This document shows, in pieces, positions 28,601 through 40,703 of a stretch of 64,000 nt of DNA. How positions within the stretch are numbered: position 1 is the stretch's first letter; each line of letters begins with the position of its first letter. Position numbers and translations under genes: made by a program. Source of the DNA: Viscum album (Eukaryota > Streptophyta > Magnoliopsida > Santalales > Viscaceae). The notes beneath the pieces are model-generated. The model was given only the letters and a program-made list of their open reading frames with translations. It ran no database searches and was not told the origin of the DNA. The stretch spans positions 1,754,696,772 through 1,754,760,771 of the forward strand of contig OY728165.1 of the NCBI GenBank assembly GCA_963277665.1, written 5' to 3'.

Positions 28601-29608
28601 CATGTATTATAGAGAATGAGTGGTTTTTTGGTTATAATCTGAACATTTATCTTTCATACACTCTGAATAATTGAATTTGGTCAAGTAATTTTATTTTTAC
28701 ATACTCAAGATTTTGTTATAAAATGATGTTGTCAAATTAGTTTCTAACTAACCGTTGTTTGAGTGACACATGTACAGGTCCCTCCGAAATTCATGGAAAA
28801 ATATTACAATTGGAAGAGGGAGACAAATGTTGAAGATATTCCAATAAATAGATGCTCATTTAAAATAGCTCGTAACAAACACAATTGAAAACTAAGGTTG
28901 ATCAATATAGTGATTACATACTGCTAAAGTGATTTCTAGAGAAAGATACTTTATTTATTTGTTCGTACTGAACATCTTGTTCTGAATTGCTTTGTGGGAC
29001 TCCAAATGTTACTGAGTACATTTGACAACTTCCGAGGATAGGAAGATTGAGGTGCTGACTATATTGAAGTTTTAGGGCTTGCAGGGATAGCAAGACAGAC
29101 TCTAATCTTCGTATTGAGGGCTTACCCTGGTGTGGGAAAGACATACTTTCTTGAAAGTATAAATCAAGGGACCTTTATCTAATGTATTTGGATACTCTTC
29201 TCTTTGGGTTAAATTATTTACTACTTGCTACTTGTTTTGTTTCATGTTTTCCACTGCTTTTTGGTTGTTGAGAAAAGTATAACTATCTAATACATTATTA
29301 TACTTGTATACACTGATTAATAATGATTCTACAAGCTTGAATTTAGAATCTATTTTTTTGTAAACATTTGTTAAGTTTCATTTCCAGAACAACATTTCTA
29401 GAATTACATTCTCAGAATCACATTTCCGGAAACAGAAATGTCTATAGAACGATGTGGTCTTGTGAATTTACCATGATTAATTTGGTTAAACATTACCATC
29501 ATTAAAAGTTCCAAAAAAATTTAATGTATTCATTTTATCGCCTCCTTTATATTGAGCATCTACATCATTATATCGATACTATAATCATTATCATTTCTAT
29601 CCAATAAT

Positions 29609-29626
29609 TTGTATTAGAGGGATTTT
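29609..29626 (+). other. Decayed primer binding site of the Sirevirus
   Basis: TTGTATTAGAGGGAT resembles TGGTATCAGAGGGTT, the tRNA-iMet complementary site used by this lineage, with C-to-T and G-to-T type changes. It marks the end of the 5' LTR. Confidence 0.6.
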
Positions 29627-29773
29627 TCTGAAATAATTATATTCACATATATGTTTTCTTTCTCAAGTTTTCCCATGTTATATAATTTTTCATACTTAGA
29701 ATACTTTTATCCTTGTTTATAAACATTATTACAAACAAGATTGTGTGGAAACATTTTCTTTGAGATTGCAGGA

Positions 29774-31286
29774 ATGAATTTTTGTTTAATTGACAATATT
29801 AATCCTAATAGATCACAAATCATTGATGGGAATGATTACGAATATTGGAGAGATCAAATGAAGACATTTGTTTTTAATATTAGATTAGAAAATTTTGTTA
29901 TGCTTACTAGAGATTACAATATTCTAGATAAGAAAGTCACAACTTTTACTAAACATGAAAAGTAATAATTTAAACTCAACTACTAGGTACGAAATACTTT
30001 GTTGTGTGCCATGACCTGCAATATATATATCCCGATTTCTTCTTGTGATGCTGTAAATTGTATGTGAATGAAGTATGAAGTAACAAATTTTGGTACTTCA
30101 AATGTTATTTAAACTATAAGAGCTATGTATATAGAAGAGTACATTGGCCTTTTAATTCCTTATGTAGAACCTATATGTAAGGTACAACCTAGATTTTGGA
30201 CTATTGTCAATAGGTTTCAATCTATGGGTTAACACGGTTTGGATGATGAGGAACTTGAAAACAAGATTATAGAAATCATTTCTAATGAGTGGGAATCAAA
30301 GAGATAAACTATTACTGAGAATAGGAAAGTATCACAGATTACAGTTGATGAAATTTTTGGAACTCTTATGCAACACGAGACTAGAATGTAGAGAGATGCT
30401 AAAAATGTTAAGAAGAAGATTGGGAATGAAAGTGTTTCTTTTACAACAACTTCAAATCATATGAAATCAAAGACTCCTCATAGAGTTACAAGATCTAAGT
30501 CTATGGTGGTTATTATTTTATCTGAATCAAGTGAATTTGACCATTCTGAAAAAGAATTAGCTAATATTTCTTAATGGATGAAAAATATAGTTAGGAAGAA
30601 ATTCTTTCAGTATAGATTCATAAAGTGATAAAGAAAGGATAAGAAAGACTCTAAAGTCACTTGTTATGAATGAAAAAGAGAAGGAAATATAAGGACATAT
30701 TGTCCAATGATTAAGGGAAATGATAGAAATGAAATTCATTATGAGAGAAATAGAAATAAGTACTAAAAAGATAAATCTATGAAATTTTTTGAACACTAAT
30801 GATAATTGGAGTGACATTGGTGGAGACTCTTCTGATGAATCCTTATATTATGAATCTCTTGGATAAAATAATCTTGGTTTACATTCCAAGTTACCTATTT
30901 AAAATCATTGTTTAATGGAAAAGTTAAACAATGATGAATCCATAACCAATGTATCCTTGAATGCTAATTATAGTGATAGTAAATATTATGAAAAATCAGA
31001 TGAAGAATATTTATCTGATGAAGATAACACATTACCTACCTATGAAGAAGTTTCTTGGTTTTCTAAGCTCCTTGAGAATGATAATTCAAAATTCAAGAAT
31101 ATTCATGTCAAAGAATATTTGATAATTTCTATTCTAACTATAGAAATATCAAATCATTCTAAAGATCATGATTTGAAAACCTATGAATTTGAATGTATTT
31201 CAAAATACCTTGAGGAAGTAAATTTTGAGAAGGATAAACTTTCTATGAATCTACAAAAAGTAATTTCTATGAAAAAAAATTCATAG
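29774..31286 (+). pseudogene. Sirevirus gag remnant
   Basis: The start near 29774 gives MNFCLIDNINPNRSQ, then a copia Gag-like GNDYEYWRDQMKTFV. The central part reads in pieces (FQSMG, DELENKIIEII, NEWESKR, QHETRM near 30210-30390), the pattern of the retrotransposon Gag domain. A single zinc-knuckle trace near 30660-30700 (CYE, then NIRTYCP) has a stop in place of the second cysteine. The last 123 codons (30915-31286) stay open, are acidic, and resemble the Ser/Asp/Glu-rich segment that follows the knuckle in Sirevirus Gag. Several stops and frameshifts; non-functional. The antisense ORF 30557-30817 is a shadow. Confidence 0.7.
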
Positions 31287-31689
31287 CCTAACTCTAGTGC
31301 TAAAACTAAAGTTTTTTAGAATAAGAACTATGTTATTAGACTAATGTCAGAGGTATTTTCGTTGAGGAAGTGTTTTTCAATCATTATCTTAGGTATGGAA
31401 AATTTTGATAAGATGTATTCCCAAATTAGACCTATAAGGAATAATTATGGATTGGGTTATACAAGTTCACAACCGATTTTTTTATCAATTATTTTGTTCC
31501 TCAATGTGCTCCATTCTTCACTAAGTGTCAGTGTGGTGGAAATTGGGGAAAAATAGTTCTTTAAACAAAACATAGTCTTTAGGTTTTCGTAAATCCTATT
31601 TTTCAAATAAAATATGGATTCTTAAAATTTTGATTTATGAAGTTTCCAAATCCAAGAAATTTTTTATTCCTAAAGATTAACTCTATTAT

Positions 31690-33100
31690 TTTCAGGAAAA
31701 TAATGTAGTACCAACAGTGATACATGTAACATGGATAGTGGATTTTCCTGGCATATGACCGGTAACAAAAACTTCTTGGAAACTTTTATCAAGATGAATG
31801 TTGGGAAAATATCTTTTTGAGATAATTCTAAGGGAGAAATTATTGGTATAGATAACATTGTTCTTCTTGAAAAAACTATGATTTGGAAAGTTTTATTTGT
31901 TATGGGTCTTAAGCACAACCTCATTAGCATATGTAAATTATGTGATGAAGGTTACCTAGTAAATGTTTGTAATGAAAAGTGAATAATATACAATTTTAAG
32001 GAATTTTTTATTCTTTCTACAAATAGGCATGAAAATGTATACATACATAACATAGAAGACTATAGAAGCCAAGATATACCTTGCCTTAGAACAATGGAAT
32101 ATCATTATTGGTTGTGGAATAGAAGGTTAGGACACTGTAATCTTAGGAAGCTATGCAAACTCTCTAAGAAAAGAATATTTCAGGATCTACGAGGGCATAG
32201 ATTTAATTCTTCAAAATTTTTTATACTTTTCAATATGGAAGGAAACACAAATCAAGTCTAAATCAGTTAGTGAAGTCTCAACCACTGATGCATTATAGTT
32301 AGTGCATATAGAACGTTTTGGTCCCACGCAAACTAGAAGAATTGGAGGCAAATATTTTGTATATTTCATAGTTTATGAATACACTAGATTTACGTGGGAC
32401 TATTTTCTAGCAAATAAATATGAAGAATTTTTTTATTTTAAAAGTTTCCGATCCCACATTAAAAATGGGAAAAATCATTATTTTAAAAAAATAAATGTGA
32501 TCATGGAGGAGAATTTCAAAATTCTTACATTGAAACATTTTGTAGTATAAATGGTATTACTCATAAATTATCAGCTCCAAGTACACCTCAACAAAATGGT
32601 GTTGTTGAAAGAAGGAATAGAAATTTTCATGATATAACTTGAACCATGTTGAGTGAATATTCAATATCCAATAATTTTTGGGTTGAAGCTGTAAGTACTT
32701 CTTATTATAATATAAATTGTGTTTTTATTAGACCTTTTCTTAATAAAATTCCTTCTGATTTATGAAATGGTGGAAAACCTAGATATTAGTACTTCATGGT
32801 TTTTGGTTTCAATGTATTAATTATGAACACTAAAGATAATCTACACAAAATTGCACCAGAATTTGATGAAGTAATTTTCTTATGCTGCTCCACAACTTCT
32901 AAGTCTAATAGAGTTTTAAATAAAAATACATCTACTTTTGATGAAACTGTACATGTCAAATTTGATCAAACTAATCCATTTGTTTTTAAACAAACTCAAC
33001 CTATGCATTCATATGTGTTTTAAGAAACTGATTACCAACCATTGTTAGAACATCCTTCTAATAAGGAAAATGTTCATATATAAATTTTTGAATCGTTTAC
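31690..33100 (+). pseudogene. Sirevirus protease and integrase remnant
   Basis: Protease active-site motif DSG lies in NMDSGFSWHMTGNKNF at about 31731-31780, followed by GLKHNLISICKLCDEG. The pre-integrase domain is about 32095-32230 (YWLWNRRLGHCNLRKLCKL). The integrase core starts near 32300 (HIERFGPTQTRRIGGKY, EYTRFTWDYFLANKYEEF) and continues to [15 protein letters not shown] near 32575-32620, which keeps the catalytic glutamate region, then VKFDQTNP near 32970. Frameshifts and stops split it. Open fragments are 32302-32550 and 32796-33023. Inactive. Confidence 0.8.
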
Positions 33101-33269
33101 CTATGAAGACTTCCTACCCTATGTTGTTGAACATGATTTACAAAACTGAAATCAGATGTTTCTAATGAATCATCCCATTAATGGTATAATTGGTGATGTG
33201 AATCATCCTGTAAGGAATATATGTTCCGTACGGAATGAAGTATAAAATCTAGAATTTATTTATCAATTT

Positions 33270-34186
33270 GAACCAAAAATAACGGAGGAAGATTTAGGTG
33301 ATGATGATTGGATAAAATCTATGCAAGATGATATAAATGAATTAAAAAAGAATAAAGTATGGATGTTAGTTGAAAGACCTAATGAAACATATATTATTGG
33401 AGTAAAATTGGCCCTCAGAAATAAATGTGATACAAATGAAATCATAGTAAAAAATAAATCTAGATTGGTTGCGAAACGCTATAATCCAAAAGAAGGAATA
33501 GAATATGAAGAAACCTATGCTGTAGTAGCAAGACATGAATCTATTCATATTCTACTTTCCTTTGCAGAATTCTCCAATTTCAAACCTTTTCAAATGGATG
33601 TTAAATGTTCTCTTTTTAATGGTTTTGTAAAAGAGGATGTTTTTGTTGAACAACCTCTTCATTTTGAAGATTCAAAACATCTTGATCATGTTTTCAAACG
33701 TAAAAAAGCTTTTTATGGACTTTAGCAAGAACCTAGATCTTGGTATGATAGACTTATAAGAATTTTGATTCAATATAATTACGTTATGGGAAGTGTTTAT
33801 CCAACCCTTTTTATAAAGTTAGATAATAAAAATGTTTGTATTGGTCAAATTTATGTTGATGACATTATGTTTGGATCAACTCAGCAATCTTTAACAAATT
33901 CTTTTGCAGATCTAATGATATCTAAGTTTGAAATGAGTATGATGCGTGAGTTATCATTTTTCCATGGTTTTCAAATTTCTCAAAAACCAAAACGAATCTA
34001 TATATCTCAACATAATTATAATAAATATCATCTTAAAAAGTATGTATATTACATCACTAAGAGTATATGTACTATGATTAGTACCTCAAATTCACTTGAT
34101 CTTGATAATGCTGGGAATCTAGTTGATCACTCATCTTTTAGAGGTATGATAGGAAGACTACTTTACATGAAATCCAATCATCCTCT
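33270..34186 (+). pseudogene. Sirevirus reverse transcriptase, cut by the copia array
   Basis: Two open stretches in one frame, 33321-33725 and 33765-34223, separated by a TAG at 33723 in the FYGL-stop-QEPRSWYD motif. RT signatures include ARHESIHILLSFAEF, FQMDVKCSLFNGF, the active site YVDDIMFGST (near 33853-33880), and SKFEMSMMRELSFFHG. The frame runs into the array at 34187 after MKSNHP. It resumes on the far side at 49470 as PHLMFLVLIRSRYQSN, so the CCT codon is part of the duplicated target. Residues encoded beyond 34186 in the 152-codon ORF belong to the LTR, not to RT. Inactive. Confidence 0.9.
34182..34186. other. Target-site duplication, left of the copia array
   Basis: CCTCT here against CCTCA at 49470-49474, four of five bases identical. 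The host RT codon frame passes through this site. Confidence 0.65.
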
Positions 34187-35060
34187 TGAAGGACCCCGGG
34201 ACACCCTGAGAGGGGAGGGGTGAATCAGGGTGACCACTTTTTCTTTTAATTTGTTGGATCTTGTTCCCACGTTGGTAGGAACTTGTTGAACCTGTATGAT
34301 GATTACGATCAAAATGAAAACATTCACATGCACAGAGAAGACACAGTCATTTTTACTTGGTTCACCACTAAGGGCTACGTCCAAGGAGCATACGCCGACA
34401 GGTTGCCGGTCGTACCTAAATCCACTATGCTTCACTAGCTGCGGATACAAAAGTTCGGGTACAGACACTCTGTCCCAGGCTCACTGCCTTTACAATAGTT
34501 CAGGGATAGCTCACTGCGTCCCTCGGGTCACTCCCGTTGACTCCCCCTGGCTCACTGCCGTTGGTGAAGTCCCACTCAGTTTATAGACGTGTAGGTCTCT
34601 TCTTCATTTGCATAAGAGTGCATCCTTTGTTGAATGTAGATGCTCTATTGAAGTCTGATTCTCACCAGAAGAAGAATATCACTTTTCCTCGAATGAACCG
34701 AGTAGTTTATCGGCTTTCGTGCAGCTCCAGCAAGGCAGGCGTGCTTCAATAGTGTCTAGGTCTCCTTTTCTAGACCGGCGCGCAAGTCTCCCGGCGGCGC
34801 GCAAGTCTCAGGCGCGCAAGACTAAACTGGCGCGCAAGTGTCACTGAAGCACCTGCGCGACACTGCCTTCTTGAACTAAATACTTGCGCGATCCACTTCC
34901 TTTCTCTTCCAAACTACCTTGGGAGAACAGCCAAACACCGGCGCGCAAGCTCTACTTGCGCGACAAAACAACCACCTGCGCGACTCAACCACCTGCGCGT
35001 CGAGAGCTCGAACAATCTCTCGGCCTTGAACTCCGTTGGAAATGAGGAGGGGTGGTCCAG

Positions 35061-35069
35061 TATTTATAG
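35061..35069 (-). promoter_or_regulatory. TATA box of copia LTR-A
   Basis: CTATAAATA on the minus strand, about 410 bp from the LTR start (35477), inside the GCGC-motif array. Identical boxes are at 42134-42142 and 49206-49214. Confidence 0.65.
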
Positions 35070-35140
35070 GCAACCTGGACCCCCTGCGCGGCGGCGCGCA
35101 AGTCCCTCTACGGCGCGCAAGTCCTGTCTCCAGATCCTCT

Positions 35141-35163
35141 GTCGCGCAAGTTACTTGCGCGAC
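35141..35163. repeat. 23-bp palindrome in LTR-A
   Basis: GTCGCGCAAGT, one T, then ACTTGCGCGAC: 11-bp perfect arms. It lies about 75 bp upstream of the TATA box in LTR orientation and is unchanged at 42214-42236 and 49286-49308. Confidence 0.85.
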
Positions 35164-35477
35164 CCAACCAACACTTGCGCGACCTTCTTTCCTTAGCCAA
35201 ATTTTGATGTTCTGATCCTCAAAAACATATGGCGCGCAAGTCTTTCATCCTCCAAGAGCTCGGCGCGCAAGTATCTTTGCCAAAAACACTTTACTTTATT
35301 TACGGATTTTCAGGCCCAAAAATTTGGCAAACACTGGGAAACAGCGCCACCTTCACTACTATTTTCTTCCTGAACGGTATGATCGCTTTGTTGGTTCACA
35401 CCCTGAACTTCCACTGAGGATTGACAACAAACACAAACCATACACCAAATCATGATTTGAAGAACCTGGTTCCAACA

Positions 35478-35909
35478 ATCTCCCCCTTTGGGTTTGTTGG
35501 CAATCAGAATAAATTCAATAGATCTTCAACCATGAGCAAATCCAAAACGCAAGAATCAACTCAGTTAACACTCTAAGTCTACGTGAGCAATGCTCGGTGT
35601 AGAAAACAAGAGAGAAAGCTTGAATTGGGTCTTAGTGTGTTGAAATCGTACACGAAATCCTCCATCCCGATGATATCCTTATTAAACTTCTCATCACAAG
35701 CTTACACTTCTCATCACAGAAGAATTTGTTGCCTTGAATTTATTCCTTTCTCCCCCATTGACAATAAAACCAAAGACCGAAAAGTTTGTTCAACATTCAG
35801 CTCAAGCCATACTCCCCCTGGATAGTATCTCCCCCATAAACCTGCATCACAACCATAAACAGATAAAAACAGTTAAAACAAACGGGGAGAGGGGACTTTC
35901 GGAGCCTCC
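35478..35909 (-). other. Copia copy A 3' untranslated region with repeated purine tracts
   Basis: On the minus strand, GGGGGAG-type tracts occur at about 35479-35488 (the functional one, next to the LTR), 35750-35756, 35811-35818 and 35828-35835. Multiple polypurine-like tracts before the 3' LTR are a known Sirevirus signature. The equivalent region of copy B is 42551-42982. An 80-codon + strand ORF (35583-35825) is considered chance. Confidence 0.75.
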
Positions 35910-36941
35910 TTATGCAGTAGGAGGTGGTTGAACACCGAGGTTCAATCGATGCTTCTCGAACACAGCCGCGGACAATGGCTTGGTTAGGATATCAGCCACT
36001 TGCTCATTAGTTCCAACATGATCCATTTTAATCACGCCTTGTTCAACCTTTTCTTTGATAAAATGATACCGTATTTCAATATGTTTTGTACGAGAATGTT
36101 GAACCGGATTCTTCGTAAGATCAATTGCACTTTTGTTATCACAATAAATCACCATTGGTTGCTGCACCTTATCACCAATATCTGTTAGATGCTGCTTCAT
36201 CCAAAGAAGTTGAGTGCATGCTTTTGTGGCGGAGATATATTCAGCTTCAGCAGTACTAAGAGAAGTGCTTTCTTGTTTCTTGCTCAACCAGCCAACACAT
36301 TTCTGCCCAATATAGAAAGCTCCACCACTAGTGGACTTTCTATCTACAACATCACCAGCCCAGTCAGCATCAGAAAATGCTGATAATTCACTGTCTCTGC
36401 CTGCAGCAAAAAATAACCCGAAGTTATGTGTACCTTGAATGTACCTCATGATTCTTTTTACTGCTGCCATATGTTCCTCCTTTGGATTACTCTGAAACCG
36501 GGCCGCAAGGCATGTTGCAAAGACAATATCTGGCCTTGTCGCTGTCAGGTACAGTAGGCTGCCAATGATCCTCCTGTACATGGTGGGATCAACAGAGTTC
36601 CCATCCTCATGCTTTCCAAGTTTAGTTCCAACTGCAATCGGAGTTGCCATTGGTTTGGAGTCTTGCATATTGAACTTCTTCAGCAGCTCTCTTGCATATT
36701 TTTCCTGAGAAATGAATGTGTATTCCTTCTTTTGAATAACTTGCAGCCCCAAGAAATATGTGAGCTCCCCAATCATAGACATTTCAAATTCTGATTTCAT
36801 GTGGTTGGAAAATTCATCCACTGATTTCTTCCTACTGCCACCAAATATGATATCATCAACGTAGACAAGAACCATGAATTGATCTTTTGGAGAATTCTTC
36901 ACATAGAGATTGTGATCAACTCCTCCTCTTTTGAATTCCAA
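35910..36941 (-). pseudogene. Copia copy A: RT C-terminal part and RNase H
   Basis: An open stretch of 343 codons after the TAG at 36987-36989. It begins with the second half of RT, including the catalytic YVDDIIFGGS (residues about 27-36) and SEFEMSMIGELTYFLG. It continues through RMIGSLLYLTATRPDI-like connection sequence to RNase H, with FSDADWAGDVVDRKSTSGG (about 190-208), STAEAEYISATKACTQ (about 230-245) and CDNKSAI (about 268). It ends NLGVQPPPTA and a TAA at 35910-35912. It is a piece of one gag-pol frame, not a separate gene: the upstream TAG cuts it off from the RT fingers. The first listed residue is an internal codon, not a true start. Confidence 0.88.
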
Positions 36942-36986
36942 CTTCTTGAGATATGAATCTAGCCGTGAGTACCACGCCCGTGGTGC

Positions 36987-38237
36987 CTACTTCAAACCAT
37001 ATAGAGCTTTCTTTAGTTTGCAGACCTTTGTTTCATCGGTACCCAAGACAAAGCCCACTGGTTGTTCAATGTAGACTTCTTCTTCGAGTACACCATTCAA
37101 GAATGCTGTCTTGACATCCATTTGATATACTTTATATCCTCTTTGGAGTGCCATGGCAAGGAAAAGCCTTATTGACTCCAGTCTAGCCACTGGAGCAAAG
37201 GTTTCTTCAACATCAATGCCTTCAATCTGAGAGTATCTTTTACATACCAGTCGTGCCTTGTTTCTGATGACACTTCCATGCTCATCAAACTTATTTTTGA
37301 AGATCCATTTGGTACCAATCACATTGTGACCTTCGGGTCTCTGGACAAGATCCCATGTCTGATTCTTATCAATCTGATCTAATTCATCATTCATGGCTTT
37401 CACCCAAGATTCATCTTTTGCAGCTTCTTCGAAGGAGGATGGCTCTACAACTGATAGGAATGCAGATTGCGTGGTATTCCTCATCCTTCTGGTTTGAGTG
37501 GGTGCACTCCTATCCCCAATTATGTTGGATGGATCAATCTCAGCTCTTCGATTTCTCCTGCGAGGTTCAGTAGTATTCTCTTCAGCCATAGTTTCTTCTT
37601 CAGATTCTTCTTCTGAGTCAACATCATCATGTGATTGATGAGTGTTTTGAACAGCTTCCTCTATTTCTGCATTTGTAGGTTCTTCATGTTCACATTCTTC
37701 ATGACTTTCTATCACATCAGCATATGACGTCCGTGAAGCATTTGTGGTTTTCTCTTCAATTATCTTAACATCATTGCTTTCCACAATCCTTCCCAAACGA
37801 TTGTTGAAACATTTGTAGGCTTTGCTGTTCATTGAGTAACCGAGGAAGATTCCTTCATCTGCATTGTCACCATATTTCCCCTGATTTCCTTCTTTGTTCC
37901 TGATGAAGCACTTACTTCCAAAGACACGAAAGTATTTTAGAGAAGGCTTCCGTCCATGCCACAATTCATATGGTGTCTTTGTCTCACCCATATATAGTCC
38001 TGTTCGATTCTGAATGTACACTGCAGCTTGAACAGCCTCTTTCCAGTAATGTCGTGGAATACGACTCTCAATCAGCATAGTTCGTGCCATGTTGTTCACC
38101 TGTCGATTCCTTCGTTCAACAACTCCATTTTGTTGTGGAGTTCTCACAGCAGCTACCTCATGTTGTATCCCATGCTTCTCCAGATAATTTTCAAATTCAA
38201 TGGACGTGTATTCTCCTCCATTGTCAGATCGCAGCAC
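36987..38237 (-). pseudogene. Copia copy A: integrase C-terminal half and RT front
   Basis: 416 codons open between two in-frame stops. It starts [11 protein letters not shown], the second catalytic Asp region of integrase, then [13 protein letters not shown] with the catalytic Glu. It runs on through a linker rich in Glu/Asp (about 190-240), to [68 protein letters not shown]. It ends KALYGLK at a TAG (36987-36989). In the RT motif copy A reads KRY where copy B reads KGY. The TGA just upstream (38247-38249) and the TAG are both shared with copy B. Confidence 0.9.
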
Positions 38238-38246
38238 TTTGATTGT

Positions 38247-40703
38247 TCATCCAGTATCATTCTCGGCGATTCGCCGATATGTTTTCATGCAGTCAAGGAC
38301 CTGTCGTTTCCGGTGAATGACCATCACACATGCCATTCGACTGTAATCATCTATGAAAAGGACAAAGTACCTTTCTCCATGAGTTCCGGCAACATTTATT
38401 GGACCACAAACATCTGTATGAATCAGATCAAGAAGGTGAGATGCCTTTTTCTTCTTTGGCCGATATGAACTGCAGACCAGCTTCCCACGAATACAAGCAT
38501 CACAGGATTTTTCACGCTCACGCTTCAGGTTGGGAATGTCCATGACAATTCTCAATTTTGATATTTTCTCCATGTCTTGTTGATTGATGTGTCCCAATCT
38601 CCGATGCCACAGATTGTTTTCTTCTTCAACAGTCATGTAACATACATTCTCTTCACTATCAACCTGATACAAGTTTCCTTCTGTTCTGCATCCCTTCATG
38701 AGAGAATTTCCAGTTTTTCCCTTGATAGTGCAGCCTTTCTGATTAAAAGTAACAACAAGTCCTGAGTCACAGAGTTGACTCACACTGAGGAGATTATGAC
38801 GTAGGCCATCTACGTAAAGGACTTCAGTCTTCTTTAGTTCTCCATTAGCTAATTTGGTACTTCCACTCCCTTTGATTTTCAGAGCCCCATCATTACCAAA
38901 TCTTACTGTACCATCAACATTCTTTATGATATTCGTAAGTAGACCGGCATTACCTGTCATATGAGATGAGAAACCGCTATCTAGAATCCAGGTACTGTTG
39001 TTCTTTGTGGCTTTGAGAGCTACCTCTGCAAGGTTTGATTTCCCAATCTTCCTCTTTTCCTTCCATGAGACATTAGATTGAGTATATAGAACTGATGGCC
39101 TTTCAAATATCTCTTCCGCAAACCCAGGTTCTTCATAGTCAAAGTCTTCTTTAAGAGGTGAGAACCTGTTTGAAAGAGAAACATCGTCTTGCTGACAAGA
39201 CTTGACATGTCTGGAACTTCTGTACGAGGTGTCAATGTCCCTTCTCTGCCTGCAATTAATGGCCTTATGACCAATGTTAGAACAATGAAAACAATATCCA
39301 TAGAAATTATTTCTTCTATAAGAATTAGGATATGAAATTGTTCTCCTTTGTTGAGCATCTATATCTTCTCCATTCAGATAGCTTCTTGCCTCTTCACAAT
39401 AGGACATGGTATGGCCCAGATAGCCACAGAACTGACACTTCATGAGAAGAAATGTCTTCTCACTTGAATTTTTCCTTATAGCTTCTTCCTTGGGAGAATA
39501 GTAAGACTGTCTGCCATTTTTAAAAGTTTGAGGATAATTTTCAGGTCTCCTTTTAGTTTGGATTGAGGGTTCCTTTTTCAGCACTCTAGGTAACATTTCA
39601 ACATGTTCAACTTTCATCTTATCTTTCTTTTGGATCTTTGCACTTCCAGCAGTTGATGACTCAGCCTCACAGCCAATTCCACTCATTCCCATGCAAGCAG
39701 GTCTTTGATCACTCAAGACTTTTCCAACCCCATCTAAACCACACTTGGCTCTTGCAAGTAATTCTGCATCTGAGAATCTTCCGAACTGTATTTTCTTCCT
39801 CGATTCTTTTGGAACTAATTCTGTCTCCATTTTACTCCTCAGAGTAACTACTTCCTCCTCAAGACCCTCAACAGTCTTGGATTTTTCATCCAGTCTGGAT
39901 GTGAGGTCATTGATGACCTTTGCTTGCTCTTCAATTCTCAGCTTCAGATCAACTGCATCATCATTTCTTTCAATTATTTTAGACTGTACCTTCACAAATT
40001 CTTCCAGTCGTTCAATTTCAGCTTCAAGTTGATCAACATATTCAGTTGATTCTTCTACAATTGATTTCCACTTATTGCAGCTCTTACATTTAATCTTAAG
40101 CTTACTAACTGCATCCTTAAGTTGCACCTCAGGATCTACACAAGTTCTCAGTTGTTTTTCACCATCAGTATCTTCTGACTTTTCAACAGTGGCCATCATA
40201 GAAGCATGGTTCCCAGTTTTGAATTCTGGTTCTTCTTCATCACAGAATTCATTGTCATCTTCTTCCTCTTCACAGACAAAACTCTTCCTTTGCATTTTCT
40301 TACCAGATTTGAAGTCTCCCTTTTTGAAGAACCTTCTTTGAGGCTTCTTGAAGTTTTCATCTTCACTGTCATCATCATTGATATTCTTCAAGCACTGAGA
40401 GGCAATATGCCCATATTTTCCACAACGGAAGCATGCGAGAGGTAACTTCCCTTTGAATTTCCCTTTCCCCTTTTGGAACTTCTTTGCAATGAGAGAAAGA
40501 ATTTCTTTCTCTTCGTCATCATCACCGCTACTATCCTTTGAGATTTTCAATTTATCCATGGCCTTGAATGCCATTTCCTTGCTCACCCGAGTCGTAGCAT
40601 CTTCTGGTTTGACTCTCATTTCATATGCAACCAAACTGCTCAGTAAGTCATCTAAAGAAAGTTTTTGAAAGATCTCTTTCCTCAAGAGCTGACACCTTCG
40701 CAT
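38247..40703 (-). pseudogene. Copia copy A: Gag, protease and integrase front
   Basis: 818 open codons downstream of a frameshift. Contents in order: end of the Gag core; zinc knuckle CFRCGKYGHIASQC; acidic stretch; coiled-coil-like region (EAEIERLEEFVKVQ, RLDEKSKTVEGLEEEV); second and third CCHC knuckles (CQFCGYLGHTMSYC and CFHCSNIGHKAINC); protease with active site DSG (WILDSGFSSHMTGN); pre-integrase zinc finger (LWHRRLGHINQQDM to CDACIRG); and integrase core start (HTDVCGPIN, FIDDYSRM). It ends at TGA 38247-38249. Relative to copy B it has one extra base near 40661-40668, which separates it from the Gag start. Confidence 0.9.

Larger units (their letters stand above)
28046..29605 (+). repeat. 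Sirevirus 5' LTR
   Basis: Aligns with 53773-55350: for example AACATTCTATGTT (28320) with the copy at 54044, and GAATTACATTCTCAGAATCACATTTC-type sequence (29399) with 55149. It ends just before the primer site. TATA box at 28279-28286, then a tandem array of GACTCTGAATTC-type units. A 76-codon antisense ORF at 28914-29144 lies in it and is considered chance. Confidence 0.8.
34187..35477 (-). repeat. Copia LTR-A (3' LTR of the array)
   Basis: 1291 bp, bounded by the host RT on the left and the purine tract AAAGGGGGAGAT (minus strand) on the right. It contains about 14 copies of GCGCAAG/CTTGCGC, in both orientations, a TATA box at 35061-35069 and a 23-bp palindrome at 35141-35163. ORFs of 60-100 codons in it (for example 34178-34468, 34296-34586, 34537-34752) recur in the other LTRs and show no known domain; they are taken as chance. 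Confidence 0.92.

Noticed and set aside
38028..38468. 146-codon + strand ORF, repeated at 45101-45541
   Set aside because: Antisense shadow of the integrase region on the minus strand; its sequence has no family pattern, whereas the minus frame has clear motifs.
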